Assembly: GCA_035443885.1 (NCBI GenBank)
Contig: DAOMNO010000016.1
Location: forward strand, 14,446 to 78,445
DNA length: 64,000 nt
DNA from: DAOMNO01 sp035443885
GTDB taxonomy: Bacteria; Planctomycetota; Phycisphaerae; Phycisphaerales; SM1A02
Reading direction: 5' to 3'
A model generated the notes under the pieces. That model saw nothing but the letters and a program-made list of their open reading frames with translations, was not told where the DNA came from and did not search any database. This document shows positions 1 through 8,461 of this stretch, piece after piece. Made by a program: the position numbers and the translations under genes. Position 1 is the first letter of the stretch, and every line of letters starts with the position of its first letter.

Positions 1-487
1 CCCAGGAATAGCCGAACTTGTGCTGGCCATCGCAGAACAGGTAGTTGATCGCCTGAGCTAGGGGGTCTTCAAACGGACGAGGAAATGGCATGGTCGCTTC
101 ACCCCGCGTAATGGCCAGCGCGTGTTCCATGCAAGGCACAGCGAAGCGTGCAACGCCATCATCAGACAGGATGCGATACACCTCGCGCAGCAGCGCGAGT
201 GCCTGCTCAGGAAATACATGCTCGATCATGTGCGAGCAATAGACCAGCGAAACACTGCGATTCGGAAACGGCAGTGGATTGCGCAAATCCAGCCAGAGGT
301 CTTTTTTGCGGCGGAGATTGCCATCAATGTTGATCATCCCGTCCAGGTAATGCGGCCCGCACCCCAGATGGACACACAGGCTCCCCGGCGCGCTGTTGCG
401 ATACCGGAATCGCGCCAGCAACGTATTCGGAAGCGTCGCAAAGCGTGCTGCTGCAAAGTAGATGTCTTTCAGTGACTGGCGAATCAT
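1..487 (-). CDS. SAM-dependent class I methyltransferase, C-terminus cut by window edge
   Basis: The reverse strand is open from an ATG at 487-485 to base 1 (162 codons, no stop), so the 3' end lies outside the window. The SAM-binding loop reads VHLGCGPHYLDGMINID (about residues 41-57), followed by LDLRNPLPF and YCSHMIEHV, the usual motif I, acidic loop and post-motif pattern of small methyltransferases that modify sugars or lipids. This version often sits in polysaccharide or glycosyltransferase clusters, and the divergent neighbour at 590 is a GT87-type membrane glycosyltransferase, which suggests a role in cell-surface glycan modification. The substrate cannot be told from the sequence. 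It is also possible that it is a stand-alone methyltransferase unrelated to the neighbour. Confidence 0.82.
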   Translation of the reverse strand, partial: MIRQSLKDIYFAAARFATLPNTLLARFRYRNSAPGSLCVHLGCGPHYLDGMINIDGNLRRKKDLWLDLRNPLPFPNRSVSLVYCSHMIEHVFPEQALALLREVYRILSDDGVARFAVPCMEHALAITRGEATMPFPRPFEDPLAQAINYLFCDGQHKFGYSW

Positions 488-589
488 GTGGGGAAACCAA
501 GCTGGGCGGAGTATAGCCTGAACCATCGCTACGGATGGTTTGACTTCCATCGGCGCGCAGACCGATAGAGACTTAGCACTTCAGCCGCC

Positions 590-1933
590 ATGCCTACGAA
601 TAACGCACAACTTCCCAGCCAGCGCGGAGCATGGATGCGGCTCGCACTGGTCGCACTGGTCGCCTTCAGCGCGGGGGTGTTCTTTGTACGAGGTCCGCTG
701 CACGGCATACAACACGCGGCAGACTACATGCTGATCTACTCTCCCGCTCGCGCGTGGATCACCGGCGCCAACCCATATGACATTCAACAGGTCGATCAGG
801 CATGGATTGATGCTGGCGGTTTATACGAGCAGCGTCCTTCGGTTCGCGTTACAGCCGGACTGCTCTATCCGCCTTCAACGCCTGCGGCTCTCGCTCCATT
901 CGCCGTGTTTCCGTGGCCGCTTGCTCGCACCGTCTGGGCGATTGCCAACACACTCTTTGTCGTTCTCGCTATCTGGGGCATAGCGCGACTAGCGGGCTTC
1001 GGCTTGCACCAACGCCGAATGTGGCTTTTCGTCTCGGCGGCTCTGCTCTTTACCCCGGTCCATACAGCAATTCGGCATGGTCAAACGCCTTTGTACGTCC
1101 TCGCTCCGCTTGCGCTGGCAGCAGTTCTGCTGTGTCCGTTGGCGAGGGGCACATTGCTCGCGCTGGCCACACTCATCAAACCACATCTGGGCCTGCCATT
1201 CCTTGCCTATGCCTTTGTCAATCGAGAGTGGCGTTCGCTCATGACCGCTGCCATCGCGTGCGCGGTCATCACGGTCATCGCGATTGTCCCGATGACCATG
1301 CGTGATGTGCCTTGGCTTGAAAGCTGGATACACAATCTTGAAGCGTTTTCTTCTGCGGGCGAAGGCGACCCGACTCGCGCCAATCCCATCCGCCATCAGC
1401 TCGTCAATCTTCACTACCCGTTGCACACGTTCATTGACAATCGAACGCTCGTGCAGGGAATCGTTCTGGGGGCGCTCGGCATGATCGCAGCGGCATTCTT
1501 CTTCTGGCCGTCACTTCGACGCCCGCCTGTTTTGCTTTCACTCAGCATGATTTCAGTGCTGTCTTTGATGGTGGCATATCACCGCTTTTATGATGCCGTC
1601 TTCCTGATTTTCCCCATCGCGTGGGCCATCTCGCGCCTTGCAGCGAACCCTCGTCATCGGGTTGCCTGGTACGTTTCGGCGCTCACAATCCCATATTTTC
1701 TGAACATCGCGACCATGCTGTTCGTTGCAGAACAGAACCAATGGCTGCCCAATACACTCACAGATTCATGGGTGTGGGAGATGCTCATCATGCCCGTTCA
1801 GGCGTGGGCGTTGCTCGGCATGGCATGTTGCCTGCTGGCCGCCAGGTTTTCACCTGACATCGAAGTTGACTCGCTCAATAGATGTTCAGCAGCTTCAAAC
1901 CGATGCCGTCCACCACAACCCGCACACGAGTGA
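590..1933 (+). CDS. Polytopic membrane glycosyltransferase, GT87/DUF2029-like
   Basis: A 447-residue integral membrane protein with about ten hydrophobic segments (the first at residues 17-35). After helix 1 a conserved-looking exoplasmic loop carries HAADYMLIYSPARAWITG and GLLYPPSTPAALAPF. The D-Y/F-x3-Y and YPP-x-P features are typical of GT-C enzymes of the GT87 (DUF2029) family, which use polyprenyl-phosphate-linked sugars on the outer face of the membrane. The donor and acceptor are unknown. The gene is divergent from the methyltransferase at 487. Its last 59 bases overlap the 3' end of the convergent lipoprotein gene, and the hydrophilic tail rich in Cys, Arg and Pro (last 25 residues) is encoded there, so the tail may be a read-through extension rather than a functional part. 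Confidence 0.78.
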   Translation: MPTNNAQLPSQRGAWMRLALVALVAFSAGVFFVRGPLHGIQHAADYMLIYSPARAWITGANPYDIQQVDQAWIDAGGLYEQRPSVRVTAGLLYPPSTPAALAPFAVFPWPLARTVWAIANTLFVVLAIWGIARLAGFGLHQRRMWLFVSAALLFTPVHTAIRHGQTPLYVLAPLALAAVLLCPLARGTLLALATLIKPHLGLPFLAYAFVNREWRSLMTAAIACAVITVIAIVPMTMRDVPWLESWIHNLEAFSSAGEGDPTRANPIRHQLVNLHYPLHTFIDNRTLVQGIVLGALGMIAAAFFFWPSLRRPPVLLSLSMISVLSLMVAYHRFYDAVFLIFPIAWAISRLAANPRHRVAWYVSALTIPYFLNIATMLFVAEQNQWLPNTLTDSWVWEMLIMPVQAWALLGMACCLLAARFSPDIEVDSLNRCSAASNRCRPPQPAHE

Positions 1934-2501
1934 AGCGGTAGCTCTGCCCGATGTGAGGCCTGAGTCGAACTTCCATGATCTCCGGCGTAATGCGGTCCAA
2001 CATCGCTTCAAACCGTGGCAGGCCAAGCTGCATGCGGTGAACTGTTCGCATCATCTCGTTACGGTGCAGCTCGAAGTAATCGATGAAATCTTCAATGTCC
2101 TTGCCGGATGCTTCCCACGCATCCCGTGTATGGTGTGAGATCAGCTCGTTGTAGATGAGTTCGTATTCTTCATTCGCAAGGCACGCCATGAGATTCGCCA
2201 GCACATGTTCGGGAATCATCGCCCGCAGAATGATCGTGCCGTCGTCACGCTCTTCTCGAACCTGATACTCCTTACGCGGCCCTTGTCTCGCATGGCGTGA
2301 TGCTCTTCTGGCGCGGTCTGCAGCAAGGCCTTCCTCGCGCGAGAGATAGACGATCTTCGTGCCGTCTTCCAGTGTAATCTCATCACTCAGTTCACTAACC
2401 GCAGCCTGATGGTAGTAGTCCGGCCGAGTGTGGTACTCAACGCGATATGTTTCGCAACCGAGAGCCGTTGCAATCATGATGACCGCAACAATGGCTCTCA
2501 T
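1875..2501 (-). CDS. Putative lipoprotein of unknown function, coupled to nadB
   Basis: 208 residues. I chose the ATG at 2501 because it overlaps the nadB stop as ATGA and begins a short signal peptide, MRAIVAVIMIATALGC, with a near-lipobox ALGC; a longer in-frame start exists at 2579 inside nadB. The mature part is charged and soluble (TLEDGTKIVYLSREEG, then a helical region with paired Tyr and Glu around residues 110-160). I recognise no domain. It is the last gene of the minus-strand set TolB-like (5355) - nadB - this gene, and its end overlaps the GT87 gene by 59 bases. The sequence shows no link to NAD synthesis; the coupling may only reflect tight packing. Confidence 0.6.
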   Translation of the reverse strand: MRAIVAVIMIATALGCETYRVEYHTRPDYYHQAAVSELSDEITLEDGTKIVYLSREEGLAADRARRASRHARQGPRKEYQVREERDDGTIILRAMIPEHVLANLMACLANEEYELIYNELISHHTRDAWEASGKDIEDFIDYFELHRNEMMRTVHRMQLGLPRFEAMLDRITPEIMEVRLRPHIGQSYRFTRVRVVVDGIGLKLLNIY

Positions 2502-4168
2502 GCTGAAACCTCGACAAGTTTGGCTGGGAACGGCTGCACATCGTCGCATCCAATCGACCACCTGCCGTGGACGCGCCATGCATCGCTGGCTTCAGGATAG
2601 TCGAGGCGCGTGTGTACACCGCGGCTTTCACATCGCCAAGCTGCGGCGCGTGTGATGAGTGAGCCGACCGTCAGAAGATTCTGCGTTTCCCAGCCCATGG
2701 GGTCATCGAAGATGTTCTGCATCGTGTAGCGCGTCCAGAACGCAAACATATCCGCAACGTCTGCCAGTCGTGTTCCGGCTCTTTCAATGCCCACATGACG
2801 CCACATCACGCTGCGCAGGCTCGACCGCACATCCGTCAGGTCGAGTTCCGCGTGTTCAGGTTCGTGAAGATCGCTGACGATCGTGATCGGTCTTGCTGGT
2901 TCATCGTCCGACGCACAGGCAGTCATCGCCGCTCGCCTGCCAAACACAAGGCCTTCCAGCAGCGAGTTGCTGGCGAGGCGATTCGCACCATGCAGCCCAT
3001 TACAAGCCACTTCGCCGCAGGCGTACAGCCCCGGCAGGCTGGTGCGCCCGTCGATATCCGTCCACACGCCCCCGATGGTGTAGTGTGCCGATGGATGAAC
3101 AGGAATCAGGTCTGCGGAAGGATCGAGATCAAAGGTGCGCAGCAGCTTGACGAGGTCTGGAAATCGCTTGGCGAAGCGCGCCGTATTGAGATGGCGGGCA
3201 TCAATGAACACACTGGATTCACGCGACCGCGCCAGTTGATCGACAATCGCGCGGCTTACAACATCGCGCGGGGCAAGCTCCGCCATCGCGTGATAGTCCA
3301 GCATAAAGCGCCGACCCGAACGATCTGTGAGATACGCCCCTTCACCTCGCACCGCTTCGGTTATCAATGCCCGGCCTGCACCGGCAATATAAAGGGTCGT
3401 CGGATGGAACTGAATGAACTCCAGATCGCCGAGCAGCGCGCCTGCGCGATACGCCATGGCCACACCGTCGCCTGTCGCCACCTTTGGGTTCGTCGTCTCG
3501 CGATAGACCTGCCCCGCACCGCCAGTGGCAAGGATGATTGATCTCGCCCAGATAATCTGCAGGCCGTAACGAGGATGATGCGTGATTGCACCTCGCACAC
3601 GCGATCGTCCCCGCTCGCCGCTGCTGTCAACGGTGAGTAAATCGAGCGCAAAGCAGCGATCGAAGACGCGAATGCGATCATTCGCCGTGATTCGCTCGCC
3701 GAGACATCGCACAAGCTCGCGGCCTGTCGCGGCTCCATCGGTATGAAGAATCCTGCTGTGGTGATGTCCGCCTTCGCGCGCATACGCCACGCGACCTCGC
3801 TCGTCGCGGTCAAATCGCATTCCCCACGCCAGCAGTTCTTCTATGCGAGCAGGCCCATCATCTACCAGCGCCTGGACGACATCAGGCTCGCATAACCCCG
3901 CACCGGCGACAATCGTGTCTTCCGCGTGCGCGTCGGTTGAATCATCGTCATCGTGGGCCGCAGCGATACCGCCCTGTGCCCATGCTGTGCTGGACAGTTC
4001 GATACCATCCTTCACGAGCACGATTACATCGCCATGCTGCGCCGCTTCAATCGCGGCCCGCATTCCGGCGACGCCAGCACCGATCACCAGCGTATCCGTA
4101 AAAATCTGTGGCAACAGCAGCGACCGGAATGGAATCAAATAGCGTCGCTGATCGAAGTTGAGCGACAT
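2498..4168 (-). CDS. nadB: L-aspartate oxidase
   Basis: 556 residues, the usual length for NadB, the FAD flavoprotein that oxidises L-aspartate to iminoaspartate in the first step of de novo NAD synthesis. The N-terminal Rossmann motif reads VIGAGVAGMRAAIEAA. It is followed by SSTAWAQGGIAAA, the FAD-contacting segment typical of the fumarate reductase/NadB family, REGGHHHSRILH in the substrate region, FIQFHPTTLY, and HPSAHYTIGGVWTD with GLYACGEVACNGLHGANRLASN, which holds the catalytic Arg/His context and distinguishes NadB from succinate dehydrogenase. The C-terminal helical domain is present. No quinolinate synthase gene (nadA) lies in this window. The gene follows the TolB-like gene by 11 bases and overlaps the next gene by 4. 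Confidence 0.93.
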   Translation of the reverse strand: MSLNFDQRRYLIPFRSLLLPQIFTDTLVIGAGVAGMRAAIEAAQHGDVIVLVKDGIELSSTAWAQGGIAAAHDDDDSTDAHAEDTIVAGAGLCEPDVVQALVDDGPARIEELLAWGMRFDRDERGRVAYAREGGHHHSRILHTDGAATGRELVRCLGERITANDRIRVFDRCFALDLLTVDSSGERGRSRVRGAITHHPRYGLQIIWARSIILATGGAGQVYRETTNPKVATGDGVAMAYRAGALLGDLEFIQFHPTTLYIAGAGRALITEAVRGEGAYLTDRSGRRFMLDYHAMAELAPRDVVSRAIVDQLARSRESSVFIDARHLNTARFAKRFPDLVKLLRTFDLDPSADLIPVHPSAHYTIGGVWTDIDGRTSLPGLYACGEVACNGLHGANRLASNSLLEGLVFGRRAAMTACASDDEPARPITIVSDLHEPEHAELDLTDVRSSLRSVMWRHVGIERAGTRLADVADMFAFWTRYTMQNIFDDPMGWETQNLLTVGSLITRAAAWRCESRGVHTRLDYPEASDAWRVHGRWSIGCDDVQPFPAKLVEVSA

Positions 4169-4179
4169 GGCTTTGCTTT

Positions 4180-5355
4180 CTATCGCCCCGCGCTGGGCAC
4201 GATGACCGGATCAAGCGGCATGACAAAATCCGCCACCCAAAGCTGGCTGGAGCCGCCCTCGCCTCGCTGACTCGTCCACATCATGATCTTGCCGGTTGAA
4301 TCGAACACGGGCAGACCATCAAAGCCCTCGGCGTTCGTAACACGGCGTTTGCGCGTGCCGTATTTTACTGAGCCGCGTGAACCTTCGCCGTAGCCGGGGT
4401 CCGCATCGATGATGAATACCTCATAGCGACGATGGCTGACCTCACTGGTGGCATACACAAGGTGACGCCCGTGCGGGTGCCAGAAGGGAGCCCAATTCAC
4501 ATGCTCGTTGTCGGTGATCTGGTACTCGCGCTTCAAGCCGATGATGGCTCCATCCGCATTGAAGGCAAGTTCACCGATATAGAGTTGCAACAGGTTCGTC
4601 CCCGTACGGTCGGATCGGTAACAGATGCGCCGTCCATCGGGCGAAAAAAACGGGCCGCCATCGTAGCCTTGCGCTTCCACGATTCGCGTTGTCTTGCCCG
4701 TGCGCAGGTCCTTCACAAAGAGGTCGCCTTGATTTGATTCAAGCGAGCAATAGAGCAGATGCCGCCCGTCTGGACTCAACGAGCACTCCGCGATGTACGC
4801 TTCACGATTCGAGAGTACGACGGTCAGCGAATCAGGCGTTCCGTCAATTCTGCGAAGGTCCACCTGTACGATGTCCATTTCTGGTGGGAACATCCATCGG
4901 TATCGGCCGCTGCCTCGCTGATATCCCGGCGGCTGAGATTCCGTCGGTGAAGTTACCGTGGACGCAAAGAGAACAATGTTGGGATCCGTCGGGTGGAACC
5001 AGCCGCAGGTGTTTGCGCTGCCTTCCGGGCTGATGCGACGAATCTTGTCGATGCCGGTGATGCGGCCGGTCGAAGCGTTGCGCACCACATCAGCCACGTA
5101 CATGGCGTAAAAGTCTTCCGCGCCTTCACCTTCTGCACCGACTTCAATCGCCTGAAAAACAATGCGTTGATCGTCAGGCGAAAAGTACGATTCCCCCGCT
5201 TTCAGGAACCGATCGGGAAACGTGATCTGAACGTGATTGCGAAGAGTGTCCTTCTCCGCCTCGACCCAAGGCGGTGCAGCATGGCCGGCGTGCTCGCCAG
5301 CAGGCGCAGAGAGGAACATACACGTAGCGACAAGTGACTGAATCAGCATGGACAC
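4180..5355 (-). CDS. Exported TolB/PD40-type beta-propeller protein
   Basis: 391 residues with an N-terminal signal peptide (hydrophobic residues 2-17, predicted cleavage near SAPAG). The rest is made of repeated blades with the PD40/WD40-like signature SPDxxRI/L-x-Y: YFSPDDQRIVFQ, SLSPDGRHLLYCS, FFSPDGRRICYRSDRTGTN and a later HPHGRHLVYAT. That gives a six- or seven-bladed propeller like the C-terminal domain of TolB or the N-terminal domain of prolyl oligopeptidases, but without a peptidase domain. It probably acts in the periplasm as a binding or scaffold protein. It leads the minus-strand operon ahead of nadB. An alternative ATG lies two codons downstream (5349). Confidence 0.75.
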   Translation of the reverse strand: MSMLIQSLVATCMFLSAPAGEHAGHAAPPWVEAEKDTLRNHVQITFPDRFLKAGESYFSPDDQRIVFQAIEVGAEGEGAEDFYAMYVADVVRNASTGRITGIDKIRRISPEGSANTCGWFHPTDPNIVLFASTVTSPTESQPPGYQRGSGRYRWMFPPEMDIVQVDLRRIDGTPDSLTVVLSNREAYIAECSLSPDGRHLLYCSLESNQGDLFVKDLRTGKTTRIVEAQGYDGGPFFSPDGRRICYRSDRTGTNLLQLYIGELAFNADGAIIGLKREYQITDNEHVNWAPFWHPHGRHLVYATSEVSHRRYEVFIIDADPGYGEGSRGSVKYGTRKRRVTNAEGFDGLPVFDSTGKIMMWTSQRGEGGSSQLWVADFVMPLDPVIVPSAGR

Positions 5356-5432
5356 ATCATAGTAAGCAGGGCCGATCGGAGCCGAAATACAGGGCAGAAA
5401 TCCGAATCCGGCTACGATGACCGTTCATCGCA

Positions 5433-6098
5433 ATGCCCAGCAATGTTCAGCCCCAGCAGATGACCAGCACGCTCATTCCAATCATTCATCAGGACGACCG
5501 CATCATTGTGCTGAATAAGCCGAGCGGCTTGCTATCGGTGCCCGGTATCGGCCCGGAGAAGGCGGACTGCCTGGCCTCTCGCATCGCAGCCGTGCATCCC
5601 GGCGCGAGGATCGTCCATCGACTCGATCGCGACACGTCAGGTGTCATCATCATGGCGTTCGATGCGGACGCCCACCGCGAGCTATCTCGCCAGTTTCACG
5701 ATCGAGAGGTTGAGAAGACGTATCTTGCGATTGTCGCAGGAGAGCCAGCTGCGGATGAAGGCACGATTGATCTGCCGATGCGCAAGGACATGGAAGCAGG
5801 CTCGACTCCCATGCAGGTGATCGACCACGTGCAAGGCCGCCGCGCTGTTACGTATTGGCGGGTTATAGAGCGATGTGGCGATCGCACACGAGTCGAGCTT
5901 CGCCCTGTAACAGGTCGTTCGCACCAACTTCGTCTCCATATGAAGTGTCTTGGACATCCGATACTGGGTGATGATCTTTACGCGCCGGAACCTCTCCAAC
6001 GCATGGCGGATCGGCTTTGCCTGCACGCCCACACACTCTCAATTACGCATCCATCCACCGGCGCGCCGATGACCTTCATCGCCCCAGCTCCGTTCTGA
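5433..6098 (+). CDS. RluA-family RNA pseudouridine synthase
   Basis: 221 residues. The catalytic motif HRLDRDTSGVIIMA (around residue 66) carries the invariant Asp that attacks uridine C1', and PSGLLSVPG and RPVTGRSHQLRLHM match the other conserved blocks of the RluA family. No S4 domain is present, which fits the short RluA/RluF-like enzymes acting on rRNA or tRNA; the short catalytic-only form resembles RluA or TruC. The target uridine cannot be deduced. A second ATG at 5461 would remove nine residues and begins right before the conserved start of the fold (IIHQDDRIIVLNKPSG), so the true start may be there. Confidence 0.88.
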   Translation: MPSNVQPQQMTSTLIPIIHQDDRIIVLNKPSGLLSVPGIGPEKADCLASRIAAVHPGARIVHRLDRDTSGVIIMAFDADAHRELSRQFHDREVEKTYLAIVAGEPAADEGTIDLPMRKDMEAGSTPMQVIDHVQGRRAVTYWRVIERCGDRTRVELRPVTGRSHQLRLHMKCLGHPILGDDLYAPEPLQRMADRLCLHAHTLSITHPSTGAPMTFIAPAPF

Positions 6099-6157
6099 CC
6101 ACTCTTTGCGCGCTGCACACCGTATCTTCACAGCCTCTTGCGGTATGATTTTGACCG

Positions 6158-7672
6158 ATGCATTGCGACTCGAAGCCATCTCGTCGCACGATTCTTAAAC
6201 TTGGCGCAACGGGTGCGGGGCTGAGCGTTCTGCCAGCCACTGCACTTGCAGCGACCGCATCATCCCCGCCAGTCCGCGCGTCAAAGTCACCTCGAAATAT
6301 CATCTTCATGGTGTCCGACGGCATGAGCGCTTCCGTGCCCATCCTGGCAGAATCGTTTTCTCAACAGGTGCGCAACGGTGGCACCCACTGGAATCGGGTT
6401 TCGCGTGAGCCTCGCACGGTTCACGGATACTTCGATACCGCTGCGCTCAACACGCTCGTAACGGATTCAGCAGCAGCCTGCACGGCGTGGGCCAGCGGCT
6501 CGCGCGTCTTCAACGGCGCGATCAATACCCTGCCGGACGGCACCGCACTCGTACCGATCGGCAAGCTGGCGCGCGAGTCTGGCAGGCGCCTCGGCCTTGT
6601 TACCACAACAACTATCACGCATGCCACACCGGCAGGATTTGCAGCGCGGGTTGGTCGCCGATCGAGCGAAGCGGACATCGCAACACAGTACCTGAATGAA
6701 GTCGATGTGCTGCTCGGCGGCGGAACAGAATTTTTCTCTCCAGCGCGACGCGATGACGGCGATGATCTGTTTCAACGATTCGCAGACAACGGCTACGCGG
6801 TGATCCAGCATCGAAACAATCTCACCGCCGCATCACGGCAAAACAAGATACTCGGTGTTTTCGGCACATCGCACCTGCCCTATTCCATTGACCACTTGCA
6901 GAGCGATGAATTGCAGAGCTGCGTGCCGACCCTCGCGGAAATGACCCATGCTGCAATCACCAGTCTTTCATCGCATGAGCATGGTTTCCTGTTGCAGGTC
7001 GAAGGCGGCCGCGTGGACCATGCCGCACACGCCAACGACGCAGCAGCCCTGCTGTGGGATCAGCTTGCATTTGACGACGCGATCGGTGTCGTTCTCGATT
7101 TCGCCAAAGACCGTGACGACACGCTTGTCGTCATCACGACCGATCATGGCAACGCGAATCCCGGGCTGAACGGCATGGGAACTCGCTATCGCGATAGCAC
7201 GGAGTGCTTCGGACGCCTCGCGCTCTCAAAAGCATCCGCCGAGGCTGTTCGATCCTCGCTGCGGCGTGATGCATCGCGTACCAACGCGACGATCGTAGAT
7301 GCAGTTCTCAAGGCGACTGGCATTGAACTCAATGAACAACACGCTGAAGTGCTTGCAGCAGCGTTAGATGGCCGCCCGATTGTCGAAGCCAATCGTCAGC
7401 ACGCCAACTTCCTCGGCTTGCTCGGCCAGATGCTCGGCAACCACACTGGCATCGGGTGGACCGGCATCACGCATACGGCCGACCCCGCGATGGTCATGGC
7501 TGTCGGTCCCGGCAGCGAGATGTTTCATGGACTCATGCTCAACACTGACGGCTTTGTTCGTTTGACAGACGCCCTCAATGTGAACCATCGCAACCCCTCG
7601 ATGACCGCTGAACAGGCCTCGCGTTTCTCCATGGCGCCCGTGCCGGAGCTTGAACTACACATTGGTGTGTAG
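6158..7672 (+). CDS. Alkaline phosphatase, Tat-exported
   Basis: 504 residues. The N-terminus SRRTILKLGATGAGL is a twin-arginine-type signal, so the enzyme is probably exported folded with its metals. Metal and catalytic motifs of the PhoA superfamily follow: IIFMVSDGMS (first Asp), VTDSAAACTAWASG with the nucleophilic Ser, TTITHATPAGFAAR, LQVEGGRVDHAAHAND (Glu, Asp and His ligands), ITTDHGNAN and the terminal HTGIGWTGITHT. The product hydrolyses phosphomonoesters and releases phosphate outside the cytoplasm. No pho box is evident upstream and no phosphate transporter is nearby, so phosphate control is not shown. The gene stands alone between an RNA-modifying gene and a convergent Nudix gene. 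Confidence 0.9.
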   Translation: MHCDSKPSRRTILKLGATGAGLSVLPATALAATASSPPVRASKSPRNIIFMVSDGMSASVPILAESFSQQVRNGGTHWNRVSREPRTVHGYFDTAALNTLVTDSAAACTAWASGSRVFNGAINTLPDGTALVPIGKLARESGRRLGLVTTTTITHATPAGFAARVGRRSSEADIATQYLNEVDVLLGGGTEFFSPARRDDGDDLFQRFADNGYAVIQHRNNLTAASRQNKILGVFGTSHLPYSIDHLQSDELQSCVPTLAEMTHAAITSLSSHEHGFLLQVEGGRVDHAAHANDAAALLWDQLAFDDAIGVVLDFAKDRDDTLVVITTDHGNANPGLNGMGTRYRDSTECFGRLALSKASAEAVRSSLRRDASRTNATIVDAVLKATGIELNEQHAEVLAAALDGRPIVEANRQHANFLGLLGQMLGNHTGIGWTGITHTADPAMVMAVGPGSEMFHGLMLNTDGFVRLTDALNVNHRNPSMTAEQASRFSMAPVPELELHIGV

Positions 7673-7698
7673 CTGAAGAAGCGCAACGACTGCTTCGC

Positions 7699-8373
7699 TT
7701 ATTGATCTGGTTTGCCTGTCGCGAACAGTGAAGTCATTCGCTGCGCGATATGGCTCAGTGGCTGAGGCATATCGTTCACGTGACACCAACGCAACTCCGC
7801 ATACTCGTCCGTCTGCGGGTTCAACTCACCGTCTGAAGCCGCCAGTCGATAAACAATCTCCCACGATGTCGCATGCGGATCAAAGAGCAAGGCGATTGCA
7901 ATCGGTTCGTGCAACGCGACCAAACCCGTTTCCTGCATCAGTTCTTCGCAAATCACTTCTTCAGGCTTTGAGCCGGGCGGCACGCCGCCTGCCGGCGCAC
8001 ACTCCCACATGCCCGCATAGCTCCTCACCCAGTCCGCACGCTTCCCCGTCAGCACCTGATTGCCTTTTTGGACGATCGCTTTCACACCAAGCGGACGGAT
8101 GCCGAGGTCAAGAGTGGGTGATTGCACTGCGTAGAAGCGATAGGCGCAATCGGCGAGATGAATCGACGCACCGCCGTGCCCGTTTCGATGAACGCCCAGC
8201 ACGTGGGCAATACGACCATCGAATGCGCGTGGCCGCGTTGCGCAGAACTCGGTCCAACGCTGGTCCACCTTGCTCAGGCTGACCCCCTGTGGGACGAAGG
8301 GACCATCCGACTCCATGACAAGCACCGGCGGCCTGCGCAATGCGATCAATCGTGCTGATAGCGATTTGGACAT
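7699..8373 (-). CDS. Nudix hydrolase with a degenerate Nudix box
   Basis: 224 residues. The C-terminal half has the Nudix fold order: GVKAIVQKGNQVLTGKR, then GMWECAPAGGVPPGSKPEEV and EELMQETGL (Nudix box at about residues 129-151), then a Tyr/Trp-rich strand region. Against G-x5-E-x7-REUxEExGU, the first Glu is Ser, the Arg is Glu and one of the paired metal-binding Glu residues is Gln; the Glu before x-Gly is kept. Activity may therefore be altered or directed to another substrate. The N-terminal about 90 residues are an extra domain I do not recognise. It is convergent with the phosphatase gene, and the terminator of the Cys-rich gene lies directly upstream of its start. Confidence 0.72.
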   Translation of the reverse strand: MSKSLSARLIALRRPPVLVMESDGPFVPQGVSLSKVDQRWTEFCATRPRAFDGRIAHVLGVHRNGHGGASIHLADCAYRFYAVQSPTLDLGIRPLGVKAIVQKGNQVLTGKRADWVRSYAGMWECAPAGGVPPGSKPEEVICEELMQETGLVALHEPIAIALLFDPHATSWEIVYRLAASDGELNPQTDEYAELRWCHVNDMPQPLSHIAQRMTSLFATGKPDQ

Positions 8374-8404
8374 GGATACTGCGATCGTAAACGAGCTTGC
8401 GGTT

Positions 8405-8436
8405 CAATGAAAAGGAGGCCCCAGATGGGGCCTCCT
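8405..8436 (-). terminator. Intrinsic terminator of the Cys-rich repeat gene
   Basis: A perfect 10-base-pair G+C-rich stem (8413-8422 with 8427-8436, four-base loop) is followed on the minus strand by TTTCATTG. It lies 26 bases past the stop of the repeat gene, ahead of the Nudix gene. Confidence 0.8.
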
Positions 8437-8461
8437 CGAGGTAAGAACACAAGACACGCGA

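Noticed and set aside
122..475. Plus-strand open frame of 117 residues at the left edge
   Set aside because: It is antisense to the methyltransferase frame on the minus strand, which has clear SAM-binding motifs.
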